Source of the DNA: an uncultured Clostridia bacterium
GTDB taxonomy: Bacteria; Bacillota; Clostridia; Oscillospirales; Ruminococcaceae
Assembly (NCBI GenBank): GCA_947385505.1
Contig: CANDLP010000035.1
Span: 1 to 11,464 of the forward strand
Direction: 5' to 3'
Length of the DNA stretch: 11,464 nt
Shown here: one piece after another, positions 6,237-11,464 of the stretch
Position numbering within the stretch: position 1 is the first letter of the stretch
How the letters are laid out: every line of letters starts with the position of its first letter
Notes under the pieces: model-generated
Database searches by the model: none
The model's input: only the letters and a program-made list of their open reading frames with translations
What the model was told of the DNA's origin: nothing
Position numbers and translations under genes: made by a program

Positions 6237-6422
6237 ATGGCAAAGAAATCAATGATTGCAAAGCAGCAGCGTCCTGCAAAGTTCTCCACAAGAGCGTACA
6301 ACAGATGTAAGCTCTGCGGAAGACCTCATGCTTACCTCCGTAAGTATGGCATTTGCAGAATTTGCTTTAGAGAGCTTGCTTATAAGGGTCAGATCCCCGG
6401 CGTCAAGAAGGCAAGCTGGTAA
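6237..6422 (+). CDS. rpsZ: 30S ribosomal protein S14, zinc-binding type Z (uS14)
   Basis: S14 assembles late into the head of the small subunit. This is the short, zinc-binding (C+) form of 61 residues, with C24-K-L-C27 and C40-R-I-C43 as a four-cysteine site, preceded by AKKSMIAKQ and followed by [18 protein letters not shown]. The long C-minus form of E. coli is about 100 residues. Many Gram-positives carry the short form in the operon (rpsN or rpsZ) and some keep a zinc-free paralogue elsewhere; none is in this window. The ATG at 6237 follows GAAAGGAAG. A 148-bp gap follows. Confidence 0.97.
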   Translation: MAKKSMIAKQQRPAKFSTRAYNRCKLCGRPHAYLRKYGICRICFRELAYKGQIPGVKKASW

Positions 6423-6570
6423 GTATAAACCCATGAAACGGCAAGAGCGAAGCGGCGGGATTTTATTGTGACGCGGACGGGGCGTTAATGCTGAAACGCT
6501 TCGGTATCCGAAAAGCCGCGGCCGCTGACTACCGATTTCCTATCTCTATTATACAGGAGGACGCATAAAG
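6423..6570 (+). other. 148-bp non-coding gap between rpsZ and rpsH
   Basis: No gene is supported. The stretch is GC-rich on the left and has small inverted repeats: GCGTT/AACGC (6482-6486 with 6495-6499), TTCGG-TAT-CCGAA (6500-6512), and a wider AGCGGC/GCCGCT pair (6451-6456 with 6521-6526) that would enclose both. There is no T-run, so no terminator is indicated. The 8-mer AGCGGCGG also occurs in the rplX-rplE gap (5444-5451), which may or may not be meaningful. The right end supplies the strong rpsH ribosome site AGGAGG (6555-6560). Confidence 0.55.
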
Positions 6571-6969
6571 ATGCAGATCACCGATACAATCGCGGATATG
6601 CTCACAAGAATTCGCAACGCAAATTCCGCGAAGCACCCCTCTGTTGATATCCCCTGCTCCAACATGAAAAAGCAGATAGCTCAGATCCTCGCCGACGAAG
6701 GCTACATCAAGAACTTCCGTGTTATTGAGGATAATAAGCAGGGTATCATCAGAATCACACTCAAATACACCGAAAACAAGCAGCAGGTAATTACGGGACT
6801 TCGCAGAGTCAGCAAGCCCGGCCTGAGAATTTATTCAAACAGCAAGGATATGCCCAAGGTAATGAAGGGTCTTGGAATCGCGATCGTTTCCACCTCCAAG
6901 GGCGTTATGACCGACAGAGCGGCAAGAGCGGCTCATGTTGGCGGCGAAGTCCTTGCGTTTGTATGGTAA
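6571..6969 (+). CDS. rpsH: 30S ribosomal protein S8 (uS8)
   Basis: S8 is a primary 16S rRNA-binding protein organising the central domain; in E. coli it also represses translation of the spc operon. The 132-residue protein shows [17 protein letters not shown] at the start, [13 protein letters not shown] in the middle (residues about 76-88), and the signature [20 protein letters not shown] followed by [11 protein letters not shown] at the end, the RNA-contacting part. The ATG at 6571 has AGGAGG ten bases upstream. rplF begins 13 bp after the stop. If feedback control exists here, the hairpin leader of rplE is one candidate target; this is inference. Confidence 0.98.
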   Translation: MQITDTIADMLTRIRNANSAKHPSVDIPCSNMKKQIAQILADEGYIKNFRVIEDNKQGIIRITLKYTENKQQVITGLRRVSKPGLRIYSNSKDMPKVMKGLGIAIVSTSKGVMTDRAARAAHVGGEVLAFVW

Positions 6970-6974
6970 GGAGG
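6968..6974 (+). promoter_or_regulatory. Ribosome binding site that sets the rplF start
   Basis: AAGGAGG overlaps the rpsH stop and is spaced eight bases from the ATG at 6983. An in-frame ATG at 6935 inside rpsH would put a foreign extension on L6 and lacks such a site. Confidence 0.85.
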
Positions 6975-6982
6975 AACAGGAT

Positions 6983-7528
6983 ATGTCAAGAATCGGAAGA
7001 AAGCCTATTGCTGTTCCCGCGGGCGTTGAGGTCAAGGTTGACGGCAGCGTGGTTACTGTAAAAGGCCCCAAGGGCACACTTACGAAGGAGTTTAAGCCTC
7101 AGATGACCGTGACCGTTGACGGTGCGGAGGTACATGTTACCCGCCCCGACGACGAAGCGGAAAACCGTGCGCTTCACGGACTTACGAGAACCCTTATCGC
7201 AAATATGATCGAGGGTGTTACAAACGGATTTTCCAAGACGCTGGAGATAAACGGCGTCGGTTACAGATGCCAGAAGCAGGGCAAGGATCTTAACCTTACT
7301 CTCGGCTTCTCCCATCCTGTTGTTGTATCCGACAACGATGATATCACCATCGAATCCCCCCAGCCCAACCAGATTATTATCAAGGGCATTGACAAGCAGA
7401 AGGTAGGCCAGTTTGCCGCGGAAGTAAGAGGCATACGTCCTCCCGAACCCTATAAGGGCAAGGGCATCAAGTACGCCAACGAAGTAGTCCGCCGCAAGGA
7501 AGGCAAAGCCGCTAAGGGCAAGAAGTAA
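6983..7528 (+). CDS. rplF: 50S ribosomal protein L6 (uL6)
   Basis: L6 lies near the factor-binding region at the base of the L7/L12 stalk. From the ATG at 6983 the product is 181 residues, typical for the family. It begins [21 protein letters not shown], continues with [14 protein letters not shown] and [19 protein letters not shown] in the first of two similar domains, and has [20 protein letters not shown] and the signature [20 protein letters not shown] in the second. The lysine-rich tail ([10 protein letters not shown]) is ordinary. The start is chosen from the AAGGAGG site and family length. rplR follows 17 bp later. Confidence 0.98.
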   Translation: MSRIGRKPIAVPAGVEVKVDGSVVTVKGPKGTLTKEFKPQMTVTVDGAEVHVTRPDDEAENRALHGLTRTLIANMIEGVTNGFSKTLEINGVGYRCQKQGKDLNLTLGFSHPVVVSDNDDITIESPQPNQIIIKGIDKQKVGQFAAEVRGIRPPEPYKGKGIKYANEVVRRKEGKAAKGKK

Positions 7529-7545
7529 GGGAGGCGTGAAAAATA

Positions 7546-7905
7546 ATGAAAAAGATTATAGATAAAAAGGAAAACAGAATTAAGCGTCATAAGAGAGTCC
7601 GCGCTAAGGTAAGCGGAACCTCCGCCTGCCCCCGCCTTAACGTTTTCCGTTCCGCAAAGCATATTTATGCACAGCTTATCGATGATGTGGCGGGAGTAAC
7701 TCTTTGCTCCGCTTCTACCCTTGACAAGGGCTTCGAGGGCTTCGGCGGCAACGCGGAGGCGGCTAAGAAGGTCGGTCTCGCGCTTGCGGAAAAGGCAAAG
7801 GCAAAAGGAATTGCCGACGTAGTATTCGACCGTTCCGGCTACGTATATCACGGCAGAGTAGCAGCGCTGGCAGACGGCGCCCGCGAAGGCGGACTGAATT
7901 TCTAA
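7546..7905 (+). CDS. rplR: 50S ribosomal protein L18 (uL18)
   Basis: L18 binds 5S rRNA and works with L5 in the central protuberance. The 119-residue protein has a basic N-terminal arm ([17 protein letters not shown]) and the [19 protein letters not shown] core (residues about 29-47). It also has the [20 protein letters not shown] helix and the closing signature [20 protein letters not shown] followed by AREGGLNF. The ATG at 7546 follows GGGAGG. The stop TAA is directly followed by the rpsE ribosome site. Nothing is unusual. Confidence 0.98.
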   Translation: MKKIIDKKENRIKRHKRVRAKVSGTSACPRLNVFRSAKHIYAQLIDDVAGVTLCSASTLDKGFEGFGGNAEAAKKVGLALAEKAKAKGIADVVFDRSGYVYHGRVAALADGAREGGLNF

Positions 7906-7913
7906 GAAGGAGG
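7906..7913 (+). promoter_or_regulatory. Ribosome binding site that sets the rpsE TTG start
   Basis: GAAGGAGG lies eight bases before the TTG at 7922. No ATG or GTG lies in frame near the expected N-terminus, so the spacing supports the TTG start. Confidence 0.85.
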
Positions 7914-7921
7914 AAAAAATT

Positions 7922-8422
7922 TTGGCACTTATAGACGCATCAAAATTAGAGCTTTCCGAAAAAGTCGTTGCCATAAACAGGGTAAGCAAGACTGTTCAGG
8001 GCGGACGCGTAATGAAATTCAGCGCGCTCGTTGTAGTAGGTGACGGAAACGGAATCGTAGGCTTTGGAATGGGTAAGTCCAACGAAGTTCCCGACGCTAT
8101 CCGTAAGGGAATCGAGGACGCAAAGAAAAACCTTGTTAAAATTTCCCTTAGGGGCACCACGATCCCTCACGAGGTAGTAGGCAAGTTCGGCGCCGGCGCC
8201 GTTCTTATGAAGCCCGCTCCCGAAGGTACCGGCGTTATCGCGGGCGGTCCCGTTCGTGCCGTTATTGAAATGGCGGGTATCAAGAATATCAGAACAAAGT
8301 CTCTTCGTTCCAATAATCCCTGTAACGTAGTAAGAGCTACAATGGTGGGACTTACATCTCTCAGAGATGCCGAGCAGGTTGCAGCTTTAAGAGGCAAGAC
8401 TGTTAAGGAAATCTTCAATTGA
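7922..8422 (+). CDS. rpsE: 30S ribosomal protein S5 (uS5), TTG start
   Basis: S5 lines the mRNA entry site and affects decoding accuracy; its loop near residues 20-30 is where spectinomycin-resistance changes occur. The product has 166 residues. The N-terminal dsRBD-like domain reads [40 protein letters not shown] and [18 protein letters not shown]. The C-terminal domain has [38 protein letters not shown] and [20 protein letters not shown]. The start is TTG with an ideal GAAGGAGG site. It is the second TTG start in this operon after rpsQ. The stop is TGA, and rpmD follows 20 bp later. Confidence 0.97.
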   Translation: MALIDASKLELSEKVVAINRVSKTVQGGRVMKFSALVVVGDGNGIVGFGMGKSNEVPDAIRKGIEDAKKNLVKISLRGTTIPHEVVGKFGAGAVLMKPAPEGTGVIAGGPVRAVIEMAGIKNIRTKSLRSNNPCNVVRATMVGLTSLRDAEQVAALRGKTVKEIFN

Positions 8423-8442
8423 TCTGAAAGGAGAGCACCGAA

Positions 8443-8619
8443 ATGTCAAAGAAAATAAAGCTGGTTAAATCATTGATCGGTCGCAAAGACAGTCACATCG
8501 CCACCGCAAATTCCCTCGGTCTTCGCAAGATCGGCGATACCACCGTACAGCCCGACAATGCGGCAACCAACGGCAAGATCAAGACCATAAGCTATTTGCT
8601 TGAGGTTACGGACGAATAA
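8443..8619 (+). CDS. rpmD: 50S ribosomal protein L30 (uL30)
   Basis: L30 is a small protein of the large subunit. The 58-residue frame begins MSKKIKLVKSLIGRKDSH and continues ATANSLGLRKIGDTTVQPDN, then a short C-terminal strand KTISYLLEVTDE. KLVKS-IGR at the start and LGLRKI-TTV in the middle are the family hallmarks. The ATG at 8443 follows GAAAGGAGAG, and the position between rpsE and rplO is where this gene always lies. It is easily missed because it is under 60 codons. The stop is TAA, with 28 bp to rplO. Confidence 0.96.
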   Translation: MSKKIKLVKSLIGRKDSHIATANSLGLRKIGDTTVQPDNAATNGKIKTISYLLEVTDE

Positions 8620-8647
8620 TAATTTTACCGGAAAGGAGAGCTTATAA

Positions 8648-9094
8648 ATGAAGCTACACGAATTATCCCCCGCGCCCGGTTCAAACAGAGAAGTAAAGCG
8701 TATCGGCCGCGGACACGGCTCAGGCTGGGGCAAGACATCGGGCAAGGGACACAAGGGTCAGTGGGCTCGTTCGGGCGGCGGCGTAAAGCCGGGCTTTGAA
8801 GGCGGTCAGACCAAGCTTGCCATGCGTATCCCTAAGCGCGGATTCAATAACAAGAACTTTGCCACCGTTTACGCTACCGTAAACGTATCCGATCTGGAAG
8901 CAAAGTTTGATAACGGCGCGGTAATTGACGAAGCAGCTATTGTAGAAGCGGGACTTCTCAAAAAGACTTTCGACGGCGTAAAGGTTCTCGGCAGAGGCGA
9001 GATCACCAAGTCCCTGACAGTTAAGGCAGCCAAGTTTTCCGAGAGCGCAAAATCCAAGATTGAGAGCGCAGGCGGAAAGGCTGAGGTGATCTGA
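8648..9094 (+). CDS. rplO: 50S ribosomal protein L15 (uL15)
   Basis: L15 binds late in assembly and bridges several 23S domains. The 148-residue protein has the Gly/Lys/Arg-rich N-terminal extension [20 protein letters not shown] with [18 protein letters not shown] (residues 21-38) and [25 protein letters not shown], then a globular C-terminal part with [29 protein letters not shown]. The ATG at 8648 follows GAAAGGAGAG. The 12 bases AGCTTATAAATG around its start also occur at the rpsZ start. Its TGA overlaps the secY ATG by one base. Confidence 0.98.
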   Translation: MKLHELSPAPGSNREVKRIGRGHGSGWGKTSGKGHKGQWARSGGGVKPGFEGGQTKLAMRIPKRGFNNKNFATVYATVNVSDLEAKFDNGAVIDEAAIVEAGLLKKTFDGVKVLGRGEITKSLTVKAAKFSESAKSKIESAGGKAEVI

Positions 9095-10398
9095 TGTTTG
9101 AAGTTTTCCGAAATGCTTGGAAGCTCGCTGACTTAAGAAAAAAGATCCTCTACACTTTGTTTATCATTTTGATTTTCCGTTTGGGAGCAAGTATCTTTGT
9201 GCCCTTCTTAAACACCGATAGGATATCATCGGTTTTGGGTATGGACAGCGGCGGCGGAAACCTCTTTTCCTACTGGGATCAGATGACCGGCGGCTCGCTC
9301 AGCAACGGTACCTTGTTCGCAATGTCCATCACGCCTTATATTAACGCGTCGATCATTATCCAACTCCTCACGGTTGCAATAAAACCGTTGGAGAGACTTG
9401 CCAAGGAAGGCGACGAAGGAAGGAAAAAGCTGAACAAGATCAACAAGCTGGTTGCTCTGGGTTTGGCGATTTTCCAAGCAGTGGCGTTTTACATCACCCT
9501 CAGAAACGGCGATGTTGTAAAATACCCCGATGGATTTGACGGTGTTATATCTGCGATAGCCATAGTCGGCTGTTTTGTTGCGGGCGCGTCGCTGATAATC
9601 TGGTTAGGCGATCAGATAAGCGAAAAAGGTATCGGAAACGGTATTTCAATGATACTCTTTGCGGGTATAGTATCCCGTATCCCCGGCGATGTAATAGGCT
9701 TGTTCAGAACTATTTCCGCCGGCGGTATGAAGAATGCTATTCTCGTTCCCATTATTCTTATTATTTACGTGGCGATGATCACTCTGGTTGTTTTAATGAC
9801 CAATGCGGAGAGAAAAATCCCCGTTCAGTACGCAAAGCGCGTTGTGGGAAGAAAAATGTACGGCGGTCAGTCCTCGTATATTCCCATTAAGGTGGCAATG
9901 TCGGGCGTTATGCCGATAATATTTGCCATGTCCATTATGTCTCTTCCCTCCACTATCTGCTTTTTCTTCGGGATCGACGGTCAAGGAACGAGTTTTTGGG
10001 ACGGCTTCGTAAAACTGTTCAGCACTTCAAGCTGGCTTTATGCAGTACTTTACTTCCTCCTGATAATCGGCTTCAACTACTTCTATGTGGCTATTCAGTA
10101 TAACCCCATTCAGATTGCCAATGATCTTAAGAAGAACAACGGCGCTATCCCCGGTTACAGACCCGGACAGCCCACGGCGGACTTTATCAACAACTCGCTG
10201 TCGAAGGTTACGCTTATCGGCGCTATCTTCCTCGGCTTCATAGCAATTTTCCCGATCATTTTCCAGAATCTCAGCGGCATACAGGGACTTTCCCTGGGCG
10301 GTACCACAATCCTTATCGTCGTAGGCGTTTCTCTTGAAACAGTACGCTCGCTGGAAAGCCAGATGATGATGCGTCATCACAAGGGCTTCCTGGAATAA
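9094..10398 (+). CDS. secY: Preprotein translocase channel subunit SecY
   Basis: SecY is the membrane pore of the Sec translocon, working with SecE, SecG and the SecA motor or the ribosome. The 434-residue protein has the ten-helix pattern: hydrophobic segments begin at about residue 18 and run to about 415, with a soluble N-terminus ([17 protein letters not shown]). Family signatures are SITPYINASIIIQLL (after the plug region), GDQISEKGIGNGISMILFAG, the cytosolic loop AERKIPVQYAKRVVGRKMYG before IPIKVAMSGVMPIIFA, and NNGAIPGYRPGQPT. These last loops contact SecA and ribosome. It is translationally coupled to rplO (TGATG). Its placement after rplO is the usual spc arrangement. Confidence 0.98.
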   Translation: MFEVFRNAWKLADLRKKILYTLFIILIFRLGASIFVPFLNTDRISSVLGMDSGGGNLFSYWDQMTGGSLSNGTLFAMSITPYINASIIIQLLTVAIKPLERLAKEGDEGRKKLNKINKLVALGLAIFQAVAFYITLRNGDVVKYPDGFDGVISAIAIVGCFVAGASLIIWLGDQISEKGIGNGISMILFAGIVSRIPGDVIGLFRTISAGGMKNAILVPIILIIYVAMITLVVLMTNAERKIPVQYAKRVVGRKMYGGQSSYIPIKVAMSGVMPIIFAMSIMSLPSTICFFFGIDGQGTSFWDGFVKLFSTSSWLYAVLYFLLIIGFNYFYVAIQYNPIQIANDLKKNNGAIPGYRPGQPTADFINNSLSKVTLIGAIFLGFIAIFPIIFQNLSGIQGLSLGGTTILIVVGVSLETVRSLESQMMMRHHKGFLE

Positions 10399-10420
10399 AC
10401 CTGCAGCCGGTTATTTAAAT

Positions 10421-10426
10421 AAGGAG
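10421..10426 (+). promoter_or_regulatory. Ribosome binding site that sets the adk start
   Basis: AAGGAG is spaced eight bases from the ATG at 10435. An in-frame TTG at 10429 is only two bases after it and is too close to be used. Confidence 0.8.
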
Positions 10427-10434
10427 TATTGCAA

Positions 10435-11067
10435 ATGAATCTTATATTTTTAGGCGCTCCCGGAGCGGGAAAAGGAACACAGGCGGAGATCGTATGTGAT
10501 AAGCTGGGTATCCCCGCTATCTCAACGGGCAATATGCTCCGTGAAGCCGTAAAAAACGGTACGCCCGCGGGCCTTGCCGCTAAAGAGCGTATGGATAAGG
10601 GCGATCTGGTGCCCGACGATATCGTTATCGGTATCCTTAAGGACAGGATCGCACAGGACGACTGTAAAAACGGATTTATTCTTGACGGTTTTCCCAGAAC
10701 GGTGGAGCAGGCGGAAGCTCTTGAAAAAATGGGAGTAAAGATCGATAAGGTAATTGAGATCAGCGTTCCCGATGAGAAGATCATAGCCCGCCTTTCGGGA
10801 AGAAGAGTATGCGAAGGCTGCGGTGCTTCCTATCATATGGAGTATAAGCCTACTAAAACCGAGGGAATCTGCGATTCCTGCGGCGCAAAGGTTGTACAGC
10901 GCGTAGACGACAAGCCCGAAACAGTGCTTTCAAGACTTGAGACTTACCGCGAAAAAACCGCTCCTCTAAAGGGATATTATGAAAATAAGGGTATGCTCAA
11001 GACGGTAATCGGTCAGGACGAGATAGCCGACACCTCCAAGCTTACCTTAGCCGCGATAGAAGGTTGA
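10435..11067 (+). CDS. adk: Adenylate kinase with zinc-binding LID
   Basis: The enzyme interconverts ATP + AMP and 2 ADP in the cytosol. The 210-residue protein begins MNLIFLGAPGAGKGT, with the P-loop GAPGAGKGT at residues 7-15. It has the AMP-binding part with STGNMLREAV (30-39), DGFPRT (84-89), and a long LID (about 120-160) with C126-E-G-C129 and C146-D-S-C149, the four-cysteine zinc site of many Gram-positive enzymes. Catalytic arginines are visible in NMLREAV, GFPRT, LSGRRVC and the RLETYREKT segment. The ATG at 10435 is chosen over an upstream TTG by ribosome-site spacing. secY ends 36 bp before, and map starts one base after the stop. Confidence 0.98.
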   Translation: MNLIFLGAPGAGKGTQAEIVCDKLGIPAISTGNMLREAVKNGTPAGLAAKERMDKGDLVPDDIVIGILKDRIAQDDCKNGFILDGFPRTVEQAEALEKMGVKIDKVIEISVPDEKIIARLSGRRVCEGCGASYHMEYKPTKTEGICDSCGAKVVQRVDDKPETVLSRLETYREKTAPLKGYYENKGMLKTVIGQDEIADTSKLTLAAIEG

Positions 11068-11068
11068 G

Positions 11069-11464
11069 ATGATACAGGTAAAATCCGTTAAGGAGATCCC
11101 TAAGATGATCAAGGCGGGCGAGCTTGCGGCACAGGCATTGGAGCTTGCGGGCAAAAACGCCGTTGCGGGTATCTCCACATGGGAGCTTGACAGAATAGTA
11201 AACGACTACGTCGTTTCAAAAGGCGGTCACTCCCCCTGTAAGGGCTACGGAGGATTTCCGGGGCACAACTGTTTTTCGGTGAACGAGGAGCTTATCCACG
11301 GAATACCTTCCAAAAAGAAAATCCTTAAAGAGGGCGACATAATTTCCTGCGATATAGTTGCCGAGCTGGACGGTTATATGGGCGATAATACCCGAACATT
11401 CAGAATCGGCGAAATAAACGAAGAGAAGGAACGGTTGCTTCAGGCGACGGAGGAAGCTCTTTAC
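11069..11464 (+). CDS. map: Methionine aminopeptidase type I, N-terminal part (runs off the window)
   Basis: The enzyme removes the initiator methionine from nascent proteins. The frame stays open to the last base, giving 132 of about 250 residues. It begins MIQVKSVKEIPKMIKAGELA, then has KGYGGFPGHNCFSVNEELIHGIP, with His77 matching E. coli His79, and GDIISCDIVAELDGYMGDNT, with Asp95 and Asp106 matching the first two metal ligands (E. coli Asp97, Asp108). The later ligands (His171, Glu204, Glu235 equivalents) lie beyond the edge. Met104 sits where many homologues have His (GYHGD). The ATG follows AGAAGG at a five-base gap. The position after adk is the usual Gram-positive arrangement. Confidence 0.94.
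   Translation, partial: MIQVKSVKEIPKMIKAGELAAQALELAGKNAVAGISTWELDRIVNDYVVSKGGHSPCKGYGGFPGHNCFSVNEELIHGIPSKKKILKEGDIISCDIVAELDGYMGDNTRTFRIGEINEEKERLLQATEEALY

Noticed and set aside
5672..6301. Long minus-strand open frame opposite rplE and the rpsZ start (209 codons)
   Set aside because: It is a shadow of conserved rplE, lacks a ribosome site, and shows no family motif.
6525..6552. Promoter-like CTGACT and TATTAT before rpsH
   Set aside because: The predicted transcript start would fall inside the rpsH ribosome site (6555-6560), removing it, and the -35 box is poor.
7450..7989. Minus-strand open frame spanning rplF end, rplR and rpsE start (179 codons)
   Set aside because: It crosses three conserved genes in antisense and has no motif or start signal.

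Overview
The window carries one long, entirely plus-strand ribosomal-protein operon: the S10 block (starting inside rplC), the spc block, then secY, adk and the start of map. The gene order, the short zinc-type S14, the zinc-LID adenylate kinase next to map, the strong GGAGG ribosome sites and the codon habits (AGA for Arg, CTT for Leu, AAG for Lys, mostly TAA stops, no TAG) point to Bacillota, class Clostridia, probably a Ruminococcus/Oscillospiraceae-like gut or rumen bacterium. That placement is inferred. The genus cannot be read from the sequence alone.

Layout. Bases 1-42 are not genomic: 10-42 match the Illumina TruSeq read-1/P5 adapter end exactly, so the contig begins with adapter joined to the middle of rplC. 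Then come rplC(partial)-rplD-rplW-rplB (43-2142), a 221-bp structured gap, and rpsS-rplV-rpsC-rplP-rpmC-rpsQ-rplN-rplX (2364-5418). A 250-bp gap follows, with several palindromes and a good sigma-A-type promoter candidate. Next are rplE-rpsN (5669-6422), a 148-bp gap with small hairpins, and rpsH-rplF-rplR-rpsE-rpmD-rplO-secY (6571-10398). Last are adk (10435-11067) and map, which runs off the right edge. Most neighbours are 1-36 bp apart or overlap by one base (TAATG/TGATG), as expected for translational coupling.

Together the genes supply large- and small-subunit ribosomal proteins, the SecY channel that receives ribosome-bound membrane and secretory proteins, adenylate kinase for nucleotide balance, and methionine aminopeptidase, which trims nascent chains at the tunnel exit beside L23/L22.

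This is a conserved housekeeping region, and I see no new multi-gene system. The parts worth a second look are non-coding: three oversized, hairpin-rich gaps in an otherwise tightly packed operon, one with a probable internal promoter and leader hairpin before rplE. Smaller points are an Arg/Asp/Asn/Gly repeat tail on S3, two TTG starts, a four-cysteine L24, a variant residue beside a metal ligand in Map, and the adapter remnant.
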